A stretch of DNA of 64,000 nucleotides from Oscillospiraceae bacterium (GCA_004556975.1 SFFD01000004.1:1-64000), one strand, 5' to 3'. Positions 34,341 through 42,435 are shown, counted from the stretch's first letter. Translations and numbers: made by a program. The notes: a model not told the origin generated them from the letters alone.

Positions 34341-34712
34341 ATGAGCGAAAATCAAAACAGCCATGAACAGATAAGAATTGTGCAGGAAACCGTTGCCGGC
34401 AAAGAGATTACTTTTGCCCATATAATCGGAGGTCCTGCCCCCATAATATATCAAAAGCTCGGTCTTAATCCTTCAATAGACTACGGTTCCACCGCCATAG
34501 GCATTATGAACCTTACTCCGCCGGAATCTGCGGTTATCGCTTCGGATATTGCGGTAAAAAGCGGTAATGTTTATCTCGGCTTTGGCGACCGTTTTACCGG
34601 AACCATGATAATAACGGGTGACATTGCAGATGTTACCGCCGCCATTACCCAGGTTGTCGACTATTTTCGCGACGTAATGGGCTATGTCGTCTGCAAAATA
34701 ACCAAAAAGTAA
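34341..34712 (+). CDS. EutS/PduU-type BMC-H shell protein (satellite copy A)
   Basis: 123-residue circularly permuted BMC-H. It shares the blueprint of the operon eutS (IVQETVAGKEITFAHIIGGPAPIIYQKLGL; GIMNLTPPESAVIASDIAVKSGNVYLGFGDRF; VVDYFRDVMGYVVCKITKK) but diverges strongly in sequence. ATG 34341 follows AAAGGAATG. It lies first in a three-gene unit transcribed divergently from the main eut operon and 6 kb away from it. Confidence 0.9.
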   Translation: MSENQNSHEQIRIVQETVAGKEITFAHIIGGPAPIIYQKLGLNPSIDYGSTAIGIMNLTPPESAVIASDIAVKSGNVYLGFGDRFTGTMIITGDIADVTAAITQVVDYFRDVMGYVVCKITKK

Positions 34713-34724
34713 GGTGCCGCCGTT

Positions 34725-35156
34725 ATGGAAGAGCGCATGACGAGGGAACAGTTCCTCGAAAAAATATTTAACCGGAAATATGATGAGCTTAAAGGCAAAA
34801 AGCTTCGTCTTGTGCGACTTAATGTTCCGGCAAGAGAGATAAATTTTGCGCACGTCATCGGCGTTGCCCGACCGGAAATATACCGAAATCTTAGTTTACA
34901 TATCGGTACCCACGCCGGAGAAGACCACACCGGCGAATCCATCGGCCTTCTTCACGTTGTTCCCAACGAAGCAACCATTGTTGCCGCCGACGTTGCCATG
35001 AAAAGCGGCAATGTCACCATAGGATTTCTTGACCGCTTCCGCGGCTCCGTAATTATTCTCGGCGACCTTCCCGACGTGCGAAGCGCCATGGAGGGCGTTT
35101 TGGATTTCTTTAAATATCAACTTAATTTTACGGTGTGTGAACTTACCGAACAATAA
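34725..35156 (+). CDS. EutS/PduU-type BMC-H shell protein (satellite copy B)
   Basis: 143 residues, a second permuted BMC-H with an extra charged N-terminal extension (EERMTREQFLEKIFNRKYDELKGKK) before LRLVRLNVPAREINFAHVIGVARPEIY. The BMC core has GLLHVVPNEATIVAADVAMKSGNVTIGFLDRF and the C-terminal FFKYQLNFTVCELTEQ. The N-terminal extension is absent in EutS proper and could dock a partner. It starts 12 bases after copy A. Confidence 0.88.
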   Translation: MEERMTREQFLEKIFNRKYDELKGKKLRLVRLNVPAREINFAHVIGVARPEIYRNLSLHIGTHAGEDHTGESIGLLHVVPNEATIVAADVAMKSGNVTIGFLDRFRGSVIILGDLPDVRSAMEGVLDFFKYQLNFTVCELTEQ

Positions 35157-35174
35157 AAGAGATTATAGATAATT

Positions 35175-35693
35175 ATGAAAAAACTGTTTCTTATGGGCCG
35201 AAGCGAAGCGGGCAAAACCTCTCTTACCCAGGCAATGAACGGCGAAGACCTGCATTATCACAAGACCCAATATACAAATACCGGCGCGTACATAATTGAC
35301 TCTCCCGGAGAATATGCCGAAACAAAGCACTGCGGACTGGGTCTTGCGTGCTTTTCCTTTGAAGCCGACGTTCTTGCCCTGCTTATTGCTGCGGACGAGC
35401 CTTTCAGCGTTTTTGAAGCCGACTGCCAATGCTATACCAACCGGCCGCTTATCGGTATAATTACAAGAATTCATTCGCCCTATGCCAACATTCCAATGGT
35501 TAGGAACTGGATGCAAATTTCAGGATGCGAACGCATTTTTGAAGTTGACAGCGCCACAAAAGAGGGCATTGACGAGCTTAAAGCCTATCTTAACGACGAC
35601 CCGGTCAAGCGCACCTGGCAGGAAGCCCGTGCCTTGCAGGATCGCGGTCTTAATGAATGGGACGACCCTGAAAAATACGGCATTACTCTTTAA
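35175..35693 (+). CDS. EutP/PduV-like small GTPase (satellite copy)
   Basis: 172 residues with P-loop GRSEAGKTSLTQAM, G3-like DSPGEYAE and strong overall match to EutP (HYHKTQ motif conserved). The G4 position, TKID in the operon eutP, reads TRIH here, so guanine specificity is probably lost or altered. An extra C-terminal tail ends WDDPEKYGITL. The gene follows the two eutS-type genes by 18 bases, repeating in part the eutS-eutP pairing of the main operon. Confidence 0.88.
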   Translation: MKKLFLMGRSEAGKTSLTQAMNGEDLHYHKTQYTNTGAYIIDSPGEYAETKHCGLGLACFSFEADVLALLIAADEPFSVFEADCQCYTNRPLIGIITRIHSPYANIPMVRNWMQISGCERIFEVDSATKEGIDELKAYLNDDPVKRTWQEARALQDRGLNEWDDPEKYGITL

Positions 35694-35720
35694 TTCAACA
35701 CAATTCATACAATATATTAC

Positions 35721-35752
35721 AAAAATAGCGCTTGAAAAAGCGCTATTTTTGC
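35721..35752 (+). terminator. Terminator of the satellite locus
   Basis: AAAAATAGCGC pairs with GCGCTATTTTT across an 8-base loop. Confidence 0.85.
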
Positions 35753-35778
35753 ATATTTGCCGCCTTTTTATCTGTAAT

Positions 35779-35807
35779 TTGACAATATTTTTCCCTTTTT
35801 ATATAAT
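35779..35807 (+). promoter_or_regulatory. Promoter of the acyltransferase-SDR operon
   Basis: TTGACA (35779-35784), 17-base spacer, TATAAT (35802-35807), 57 bases before the ATG at 35864. Confidence 0.85.
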
Positions 35808-35863
35808 GTCATCAAGCAAAGACAAGTGCTCTTTGCTAATGAAACCCCAAAAAAGGAGGCACT

Positions 35864-37054
35864 ATGGATATTTTTGAAAAATGCTATGCGCCGTCTTTAG
35901 CGGGCCGCTTAAAGGAGGAGGGCGTTTATCCCTATTTTCACGCTCTTCAGTCCCGGCAGGATACCGAGGTTATTATGGAAAACAAACGCAGAATTATGCT
36001 TGGTTCCAACAACTACCTCGGTCTTACCATCCACCCGGAGGTAATCGAAGCCGGCATTGCGGCACTTGAAAAGTACGGCACGGGGTGTTCGGGTTCCCGT
36101 TTTCTTAACGGAACATTGGAGCTTCATCTCGAACTGGAGGAATCGCTGGCAAAATTCCTCCGAAAAGAAAGCGTTGTGACATTCGGTACAGGCTTTCAGT
36201 CAAACGTGGGGATAATTTCCGCCTTGGTGGATCGCCACGACTATGTTATCTGCGACAGGGAAAATCACGCCAGTATCTATGCCGGCTGCCAGATGAGCCA
36301 CGGAAAAATGCTCAGATACAGCCACAGCAACATGGCAGAGCTTGAACGCGCTTTGCAAAAGGTACCGGAAAACAGCGGTGCGCTTATTGTAACCGACGGT
36401 GTTTTTTCCATGGGCGGCGACATAGCCAAACTTCCGGAAATTTGTTCCCTTGCAAGGAAGTACGGCGCAAGAGTAATGGTTGACGATGCCCACGGCCTTG
36501 GCGTTCTCGGCGAAGGAGGAAGAGGCACCGCAAGCCATTTTGGGCTGGAGGATCAGGTGGACATATATATGGGCACCTTTTCCAAATCTCTTGCTTCTTT
36601 GGGCGGATATATGGCATCTTCAAAAGAAGTTGCGGAATACGTCCGCCATGCTTCGCGCCCGTTTATATTCTCTGCTTCTCTTCCTCCGGCAAACTGTGCG
36701 ACTGCTCTTGCGGCTCTTCGCATACTGGAAGCTCATCCCGAACTGCCGGAGCGGCTTCGCAGTCTTAGCCTTTATGCCAGGGAAGGCATGACAAAGCGCG
36801 GTCTTAAAATCCGCGAAAGCGCGCTTTGCGCGCCCACGCCCATAATTCCGCTTTATACATACGAAACCTATCGCACACTTCGCGTTGCGGCGGAAATTTA
36901 CGACCGCGGAGTATATGTCAATCCTACCCTGCCCCCTGCCACGCCGGAGGGCGAAGCTCTTCTTCGCACAAGCTATATGGCAACCCATACAGAGGCTTTG
37001 CTTGATGAAGCTATGGACATAATTGCGGACGTTATGGTGAATTGCGATGAATAA
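35864..37054 (+). CDS. Alpha-oxoamine synthase, serine palmitoyltransferase-like
   Basis: PLP enzyme that condenses an amino acid with an acyl-CoA or acyl-ACP. The 396 residues align with the alpha-oxoamine synthase fold: LGSNNYLGLTIHPEVIEA, YGTGCSGSRFLNGTLELHLELE, HASIYAGCQMS, VDDAHGLGVLGEGGRGT and PLP-Lys in GTFSKSLASLGGY. The GSRFLNGTLELHLELEE and CDRENHASI stretches look more like bacterial serine palmitoyltransferase than like BioF or KBL. The following reductase gene overlaps it, which resembles the first two steps of long-chain-base synthesis. BioF and glycine acetyltransferase remain alternatives. Confidence 0.78.
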   Translation: MDIFEKCYAPSLAGRLKEEGVYPYFHALQSRQDTEVIMENKRRIMLGSNNYLGLTIHPEVIEAGIAALEKYGTGCSGSRFLNGTLELHLELEESLAKFLRKESVVTFGTGFQSNVGIISALVDRHDYVICDRENHASIYAGCQMSHGKMLRYSHSNMAELERALQKVPENSGALIVTDGVFSMGGDIAKLPEICSLARKYGARVMVDDAHGLGVLGEGGRGTASHFGLEDQVDIYMGTFSKSLASLGGYMASSKEVAEYVRHASRPFIFSASLPPANCATALAALRILEAHPELPERLRSLSLYAREGMTKRGLKIRESALCAPTPIIPLYTYETYRTLRVAAEIYDRGVYVNPTLPPATPEGEALLRTSYMATHTEALLDEAMDIIADVMVNCDE

Positions 37055-37838
37055 AACAGCAATAGTAACGGGCGGCACTTCCGGAATAGGAAAAGCCGCT
37101 GCCCTTGCGCTTAAGAATGACGGATGGACAGTCTATGAGTTAAGCCGCCGCCTGACCGGTACTGAGGGAATAAACCATATTACTGCGGACATAACCGATG
37201 AAAGCGGCGTTGCCGCGGCAGTTGAACAGGTTGTCAGTGCCGAAGGGCGCATTGACCTTGTGGTAAACAATGCCGGCTTCGGCATATCCGGAGCGGCGGA
37301 GTTCACCGATACCGAGGAGGCGAAGCGCCTGTTCGACACGGACTTTTTCGGTATGGTGCGCCTTAATAAGCTCGTTATCCCTATTATGCGGGAACAGGGC
37401 GGCGGAAAAATCATAAACATAAGCAGCGTTGCCGCACCTATACCCATTCCCTTTCAAACCTATTACAGCGCCGCAAAGGCCGCCGTAAATTCCTACACAA
37501 TGGCGCTGGCAAACGAGGTTCGGCCATTTAAAATCGGCGTATGCGCCGTTCAGCCGGGAGATATAAAAACCGGCTTTACCTCTGCAAGGCAGAAAAACAC
37601 GCTTGGCGACGATGTTTACGGCGGACGCATTGCCCGCTCCGTCTGCCGGATGGAACGCGACGAGCAAAACGGAATTTCTCCGGAGGTTATCGGCAGCCTT
37701 ACGGCAAAAATTGCGCGCAAAAAACGCGTAAAGCCTCTTTATACCGCCGGGATTTCATACAAGTTCTTTATTTTTCTTGTACACATTCTTCCGGCAAACA
37801 TACTCAACCGGCTTGTTGGGTTTATTTACGCAAAATAA
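37047..37838 (+). CDS. Short-chain dehydrogenase/reductase, candidate 3-ketosphinganine reductase-like
   Basis: A 263-residue classical SDR with the NAD(P) motif VTGGTSGIGKAAAL, NNAG in VVNNAGFGISG, catalytic Ser in NISSVAAP and YYSAAKAAV, and a hydrophobic C-terminal region (FFIFLVHILPANILNRLVGFIYAK) that could sit at a membrane. Its start overlaps the upstream oxoamine synthase by eight bases, so the two act in one pathway in all likelihood. Reducing a 3-keto long-chain base is the simplest fit; this is an inference from pairing. Confidence 0.75.
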   Translation: MNKTAIVTGGTSGIGKAAALALKNDGWTVYELSRRLTGTEGINHITADITDESGVAAAVEQVVSAEGRIDLVVNNAGFGISGAAEFTDTEEAKRLFDTDFFGMVRLNKLVIPIMREQGGGKIINISSVAAPIPIPFQTYYSAAKAAVNSYTMALANEVRPFKIGVCAVQPGDIKTGFTSARQKNTLGDDVYGGRIARSVCRMERDEQNGISPEVIGSLTAKIARKKRVKPLYTAGISYKFFIFLVHILPANILNRLVGFIYAK

Positions 37839-37840
37839 AA

Positions 37841-37878
37841 ATAAGCCCTGCGGGTTACCCGCAGGGCTTATTTTTTTA
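37841..37878. terminator. Bidirectional terminator
   Basis: A 14-bp stem with core GCCCTGCGGG and loop TTA between convergent genes, with A and T tracts on both sides. Confidence 0.9.
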
Positions 37879-38862
37879 TACTGTCGGCATAATGAAAAAC
37901 GGCGAGGTTACAATCCAGGCGGCAAGGGCAAAGCTTGCTGCAAAAGAAACAGCGATGATAATAATTGGAAGCACCATGCTGGTTCCGCCCTGTCTGTGCA
38001 GGGTATTTATATACTCTGCTTCGTTTATCATTCCTTCGCTGTCGGTAAGCTTAGCTTTTATTCCCTTAACCGATGAAACTACTTTCTGATAATAAAATCT
38101 GTTGGTAAAAAGGAACAGCGCCATGCGCATTGCCCAGATGAGCACGCTTGCTACAATGGCATATATTGCAAGGGTATCCTGATGCGGAACTTCCCATATT
38201 ACCTGAGAAAGCAGACCCATTTCCACATAATATTCCTGAACTGCCTGAATGTTTATCAGCATATCCGGCACGCTTAAAATAAGCGTTGCTGCAAGTATTG
38301 CCGCGCCGGCGGCATACATTTTTCTATAAAAGAGATAGAAATAAGAAAAAATAAACGCTGAAAAATTTGTATCAAACTTCCTTCCCTTTATAAACATCGC
38401 AAAGCGAACAAGAAAATATTCTATTCCGGTTTTTACATAAAGCGCTGCTTCCTTGGGGGTTACTCCGTCAAAATTTTCGTTGGCAAAAAGATTTTCAAAC
38501 GCCTTTTGTCTTTCCTGCGCAAAAGATTCCGCTGAAGGGCGCTCTTCCGTCTTTACAAGAGGCGCGCCGCAGTTCACACAGTATCTTCCGCCGGCGGGAT
38601 TTTTCGTTCCGCAATAAGGGCAAATCGCCGCTTCTGTTCCGGCGGGCACGCTCTGCGGCTCCGCCGCACCCGACATGTTTCCTGTGGAAAAGCTTTCACT
38701 CCACTCAAAGCTTCCGTGCTTTTCTTCGTTGGCACAATGACCAAGCTGTTTATAACATTCCCTGTGGTGCGGTGTTCCGCAATCCGGACAGACGACAATA
38801 TCGTCGCCCCGGCAGAATTCCTTTCCGCAAACAGGACATTTTTCGCTTATATAGTTTTGCAT
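37876..38862 (-). CDS. Membrane protein with N-terminal zinc RING-like and zinc-ribbon domains (DUF2628-like)
   Basis: A 328-residue protein. The N-terminus has a RING-like cysteine cluster (CPVCGKEFCRGDDIVVCPDC, then HHRECY) and a second zinc ribbon CPYCGTKNPAGGRYCVNCG near residue 80. The rest has four to five hydrophobic segments in the style of DUF2628 proteins (FYLFYRKMYAAGAAILAATLIL; IYAIVASVLIWAMRMALF; LPIIIIAVSFAASFALAAW). The role is unknown; such proteins are common in Clostridia and probably sense or scaffold at the membrane. Confidence 0.72.
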   Translation of the reverse strand: MQNYISEKCPVCGKEFCRGDDIVVCPDCGTPHHRECYKQLGHCANEEKHGSFEWSESFSTGNMSGAAEPQSVPAGTEAAICPYCGTKNPAGGRYCVNCGAPLVKTEERPSAESFAQERQKAFENLFANENFDGVTPKEAALYVKTGIEYFLVRFAMFIKGRKFDTNFSAFIFSYFYLFYRKMYAAGAAILAATLILSVPDMLINIQAVQEYYVEMGLLSQVIWEVPHQDTLAIYAIVASVLIWAMRMALFLFTNRFYYQKVVSSVKGIKAKLTDSEGMINEAEYINTLHRQGGTSMVLPIIIIAVSFAASFALAAWIVTSPFFIMPTV

Positions 38863-38959
38863 AAATACATCCTTTCGACCGAAAAATATAATTTCCCTTT
38901 TATATTATAATAACTTGGTAATTCAAAAGCAAACTTTTTTGAAAAATTTAATAATATCT

Positions 38960-38988
38960 TTGACATTCTGTCACAAACCATCTATAAT
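38960..38988 (+). promoter_or_regulatory. Promoter of prfB
   Basis: TTGACA (38960-38965) and TATAAT (38983-38988) with a 17-base spacer; about 105 bases of leader follow before the prfB ATG. Confidence 0.9.
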
Positions 38989-39040
38989 AGTATTCCGTAA
39001 AATGCAGTAGTTTTGCCTGTTTTTATTTCGGAGGGCGATT

Positions 39041-39052
39041 ATGACTATTTAA
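39041..39052 (+). other. Minimal upstream ORF in the prfB leader (Met-Thr-Ile-stop)
   Basis: ATGACTATTTAA is preceded at ideal spacing by GGAGGG (39030-39035). Such a four-codon frame ending in TAA would be read efficiently, and its stop is a substrate of the very release factor encoded downstream. It may be fortuitous. Confidence 0.4.
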
Positions 39053-39099
39053 TAACCAAATTATATTGTAAAACGCTATATTGATTCGGAGGATTTGTA

Positions 39100-40233
39100 A
39101 TGCTTGAATTAGAAGAACTGCGCCTGCGCCTTCTTGGAATGAAGCCGCAGATAGACGACCTTGCAGACGCCCTCGGTCTTGAACAGTGCCGTGCGGAGGT
39201 AAGACGCCTTGAAGCACAGCAGGCTGACCCCGACTTTTGGAATGATGTAGAAACCTCTTCCAAAGTTCAGAAGAAAATGAGCCAGCTTAATAATAAAATT
39301 GCTTCTCATAAAGATCTTGAAAACCGCTATGACGACGCCATGACGCTTATTGAAATGGCTTCCGAAGAGGATGACCGCGACCTTTACGAAGAAGCCCTTG
39401 CCGAAGTTGATAAGCTTGCCGAGGACGTCGACCGCATTAAACTTACCACCCTGCTTACCGGCGAATATGATGACAGCAACGCCATTCTTACTTTTCATGC
39501 CGGAGCCGGCGGCACCGAGGCGCAGGATTGGTGCCAAATGCTTTACCGCATGTACACTGCCTGGGCAACCCGCCACAATTACAAATACACCCTTGTTGAC
39601 TGGCTTGACGGCGAAGACGCCGGACTTAAATCCGCAACAATTATTGTAGAGGGTGAAAACGCCTACGGCTTTCTTAAATCTGAAAACGGCGTCCATCGCC
39701 TTGTTCGTATCTCTCCTTTCGACGCTTCGGGGCGCCGTCACACCTCTTTTGCTTCTCTTGAAGTAATGCCGGAAATTGAGGACGACAAATCCATTGAAAT
39801 CCGTGAGGAAGACATTAAAATGGACGTTTACCGTGCCTCCGGCGCAGGCGGTCAGAAGGTTAACAAGACCTCCTCTGCCGTTCGTCTTACCCATATTCCC
39901 ACCGGCATTGTTGTCTGCTCTCAGATCGAGCGTTCCCAGCACCAGAACCGTGAGGTTTGTATGAATATGCTCCGTTCCAAGCTTGTTGAAATCAAAGAGC
40001 GCGAGCACCTTGAAAAAATCGAGGATATCAAGGGTGTTCAGAAAGAAATTGCATGGGGCAGTCAGATTCGCTCCTATGTTTTCATGCCCTACACCCTTGT
40101 TAAGGATCACCGCACCGGCTTTGAAACCGGAAATATCCAGGCTGTTATGGACGGCGACATTGACGGCTTCATCAATGCCTACCTCAAACAGCTCAGCCGC
40201 GGCCACTTTGAAGGCGGCGACGACGCAGAATAA
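39100..40233 (+). CDS. prfB: Peptide chain release factor 2
   Basis: Terminates translation at UGA and UAA. The 377-residue protein shows the stop-recognition motif SPF in VRISPFDASGRRHTSF, the catalytic GGQ in SGAGGQKVNKTSSAVRLTH and a normal coiled N-terminal domain (LELEELRLRLLGMKP). The reading frame is continuous from the ATG at 39100; the usual programmed +1 frameshift (CUU UGA C near codon 26) is not present. A GGAGG precedes the ATG. Its transcript has a leader with a minimal ORF. Confidence 0.97.
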   Translation: MLELEELRLRLLGMKPQIDDLADALGLEQCRAEVRRLEAQQADPDFWNDVETSSKVQKKMSQLNNKIASHKDLENRYDDAMTLIEMASEEDDRDLYEEALAEVDKLAEDVDRIKLTTLLTGEYDDSNAILTFHAGAGGTEAQDWCQMLYRMYTAWATRHNYKYTLVDWLDGEDAGLKSATIIVEGENAYGFLKSENGVHRLVRISPFDASGRRHTSFASLEVMPEIEDDKSIEIREEDIKMDVYRASGAGGQKVNKTSSAVRLTHIPTGIVVCSQIERSQHQNREVCMNMLRSKLVEIKEREHLEKIEDIKGVQKEIAWGSQIRSYVFMPYTLVKDHRTGFETGNIQAVMDGDIDGFINAYLKQLSRGHFEGGDDAE

Positions 40234-40250
40234 TTAAATTATGCTATAAA

Positions 40251-40290
40251 GGCAGCCCCGTGCTCGGTTGAGCACGGGGCTGCCTTTTAT
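40251..40290. terminator. Bidirectional terminator between prfB and the M56 gene
   Basis: A 15-bp perfect stem with core GCCCCGTGCTC and a 4-base loop GGTT, with TTTTAT after it in the plus direction. One arm contains a TGAGCAC heptamer. Confidence 0.9.
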
Positions 40291-40310
40291 GCTGTGACTA
40301 TTCAGCAGTT

Positions 40311-41948
40311 TTATTTTTCGCGTATGATGCTAACAAAGTAGTCAACGCTTTGAACAGTTTCTTCCGGATGCAGCGGCGTCACATCGTTTTCGATGATTTC
40401 AAAGCCGAGTATTGGCGTTGACGCTATTCCGCTTGTGCCAACGGTCGCTATAACATCGCCCTGCTCCACCCTGTCGCCAGTATCAACAAGAATCTCTTTG
40501 AGGTGGCAGTAAACCGCAGCCGTGCCGTCGTCGTGCTCTATGATAATTATATTCCCGTAGCCCGAAGAGGTAAGACCAACATTCTTTACCGTGCCGCTCT
40601 TTGTAGAAAAGACATCCTCACCCTTAGTCCCGTCTATATAAACAAACCCTTCGGACGTCCATAAAACGCTGTTCGCATACTTGGTCGGGCGAGCATAATC
40701 GGAAGTGAAAATGTCGTAGAAATCCCACTTGCGGTCGTAGGTGCGGTAGGCGGTTCTTTCGGCGGCGCTTTCTTCCGCTTCGGAAGAAGCTGCTGTGGCG
40801 TCAATTTTTATCACGCCGGAATCATCGTCCGCGGCGCTTTTCGGCGGCTTTTCCGCAGGAATTTCCGGCTGCCGTGCGCCGCTGTCCCCTGCAGGAACTT
40901 CAACTTTAATAACGGCGGTTTGCTCACCCGCGGCAGCTTGCGGAGCCTCCTCCGCATACGCCGCAGTGCCGCAGGCGGTCATGGCAAGCAGCGCCGCCGC
41001 GACCAGCACAGCCTCTGCAAGCATGCTTGTTTTTCGCTTTTTCATGTTCAAAATATCATTCACCCTTTCTTCAAGGGGCGCGGCGGCGAAACTTTGTGCG
41101 GCGGCGCTTTGCATCTGCCTTTCGGCAAAATCCAAAAGCGTCAGCGCATAGCGCGGAGCATTTTCCGCGCCCAAAAGCCGCAGCGCCCGTTCGTCACAAA
41201 ATCGTTCCAAATCTCTGTCAAGGTACCTGAACGCTATCCACACAAACGGATTAAACCACCCGGCGCACACCGCCGCAAGTCCCACCAATCTGACTGCGGC
41301 GTCGCGGTAGCGGATATGCACATATTCGTGCGCCAAAATAAAGCGAAGCTGCTCTTTTTTGCAATCCGGCGGAAGCACGATTTTCGGCTTGATAATGCCT
41401 ATGCTGAACGGCGAGCATGCCGTGCTGCCCGTGAGCAGCGCTATTCTGCCGGATTTATCAAAGCTTTGAAGAATTGCGTTTGCGGCGTCGCTTTTTTCGT
41501 GCTCAAAGCTGTTGCAGCATCGCAGCATATTGGCATGACCTATGCCAAAGTATGCAGCAAGCAGCACCGCTCCGCCTATGTGAAGCGCCGAAAGCACCTG
41601 CCAAAAGTCCGTTTTTCGGTTGCTTTGTGCCGGTCTTTCCGCGCAAGCACCGTTTTGAGCACTGTTTTGCGTTTTTCCTGCAGCTTGAGCAGCGTACTGC
41701 GGCGCTGCAAAATCCGCTGCGCCTTCCCCGTGCTCAAGTCCCTCGTTTACATAAGCTGATGAAACGGCTTTTGCCGGAAAAACGCTTATGTGCGTTGTCA
41801 CTTCCACCGGAATGAGCACACGAACGAGCACCAAAAACCACAGCGCCGCAAATACCCCGGGCGGCACCCTCTTTTTAAGCACGCGCCGCAGCAAAAGCAA
41901 GATTACGGCCGCAGCCGCCGCGCCAAGGTTGGCATAAATCACGCTCAT
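40311..41948 (-). CDS. BlaR1-like M56 metallopeptidase fused to a degenerate M23 domain
   Basis: A 545-residue membrane protein. Three to four N-terminal hydrophobic segments are followed by the M56 zinc motif FILAHEYVHIRYRDAAVR, as in BlaR1/MecR1 antirepressor proteases. After a further membrane segment (AVLVAAALLAMTACG) comes an Ala/Glu/Pro-rich linker and a LytM/M23-like domain (about residues 420-540: VFSTKSGTVKNVGL, GNIIIIEHDDGTAAVYCHL, GDRVEQGDVIATVG). The HxGxD and HxH zinc motifs of M23 read YIDGTKGED and LGFEI, so catalysis by that domain is unlikely; it could bind peptidoglycan, like SpoIIQ. Overlaps the BlaI gene by four bases. Confidence 0.85.
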   Translation of the reverse strand: MSVIYANLGAAAAAVILLLLRRVLKKRVPPGVFAALWFLVLVRVLIPVEVTTHISVFPAKAVSSAYVNEGLEHGEGAADFAAPQYAAQAAGKTQNSAQNGACAERPAQSNRKTDFWQVLSALHIGGAVLLAAYFGIGHANMLRCCNSFEHEKSDAANAILQSFDKSGRIALLTGSTACSPFSIGIIKPKIVLPPDCKKEQLRFILAHEYVHIRYRDAAVRLVGLAAVCAGWFNPFVWIAFRYLDRDLERFCDERALRLLGAENAPRYALTLLDFAERQMQSAAAQSFAAAPLEERVNDILNMKKRKTSMLAEAVLVAAALLAMTACGTAAYAEEAPQAAAGEQTAVIKVEVPAGDSGARQPEIPAEKPPKSAADDDSGVIKIDATAASSEAEESAAERTAYRTYDRKWDFYDIFTSDYARPTKYANSVLWTSEGFVYIDGTKGEDVFSTKSGTVKNVGLTSSGYGNIIIIEHDDGTAAVYCHLKEILVDTGDRVEQGDVIATVGTSGIASTPILGFEIIENDVTPLHPEETVQSVDYFVSIIREK

Positions 41949-42313
41949 TTTGCTTTTTCCGCCTTTTCGGCGGCCTCCCGCAGTGCAGAAAGCTGCTCTG
42001 CGCTTATTTTACCACTGCTCACCAGTGCGGAAACAAGCAAATCCGGCTCGCCGCAGAAAAGCCTGTCTATGAGCTCTTGAGTTTCTGCGCTCTGCACCTC
42101 CGCGCGGCTTACCGCGGCGGTGCACACAAACCCCGGCTCGCTGCGTATTACCGCTCCTTTTTCTACGCATTTTTTGATTACGGTATATGTGGTGGTTTTG
42201 CTCCAGCCGGCGTTTTGTGCCATTGCGGCGGCAATTTCCTTTGCGGTTGTCTCGCCCTTTGACCAGATTATCTCCATCACCTTAAGTTCGGACGGAAAAA
42301 GTTTTTCCTGCAT
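41945..42313 (-). CDS. BlaI/MecI/CopY family repressor
   Basis: 122-residue winged-helix repressor: LFPSELKVMEIIWSKGETTAKEIAAAM and TTTYTVIKKCVEKGAVI match the DNA-binding domain, then a C-terminal dimerisation helix (DRLFCGEPDLLVSALVSS) that M56 proteases cleave in homologous systems. It is co-transcribed with the M56 gene by a four-base overlap. Two palindromes just upstream probably are its operators. Target genes beyond its own operon are not known. Confidence 0.93.
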   Translation of the reverse strand: MQEKLFPSELKVMEIIWSKGETTAKEIAAAMAQNAGWSKTTTYTVIKKCVEKGAVIRSEPGFVCTAAVSRAEVQSAETQELIDRLFCGEPDLLVSALVSSGKISAEQLSALREAAEKAEKAK

Positions 42314-42333
42314 TAGGGTTCCTCCATTCTATC

Positions 42334-42373
42334 ACAGTAGAATTCTACTGTCTATATTCTATCATAATAGAAT
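42334..42373 (-). promoter_or_regulatory. Two operators for the BlaI-type repressor
   Basis: A perfect 18-bp palindrome ACAGTAGAATTCTACTGT (42334-42351) and a second ATTCTAT-CATA-ATAGAAT (42356-42373) share the half-site TAGAAT. They lie just upstream of the repressor start, as in BlaI/CopY systems, and between divergently transcribed units. Confidence 0.75.
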
Positions 42374-42435
42374 ACGTTTGTCAACAGCCTTGCTGAAAAA
42401 TCCCGAAAACACTTCAGAAAAGGCGATTATGCCGC

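Noticed and set aside
39100..39200. Programmed +1 frameshift in prfB
   Set aside because: The frame is uninterrupted from the ATG, with no in-frame UGA near codon 26.
39109..40206. 365-codon minus-strand frame opposite prfB
   Set aside because: Antisense shadow; prfB carries SPF and GGQ motifs in the plus frame.
40251..40284. CRISPR repeats or riboswitch between prfB and the M56 gene
   Set aside because: A single perfect stem with a T tract is a terminator; no repeat-spacer periodicity occurs anywhere in the window.
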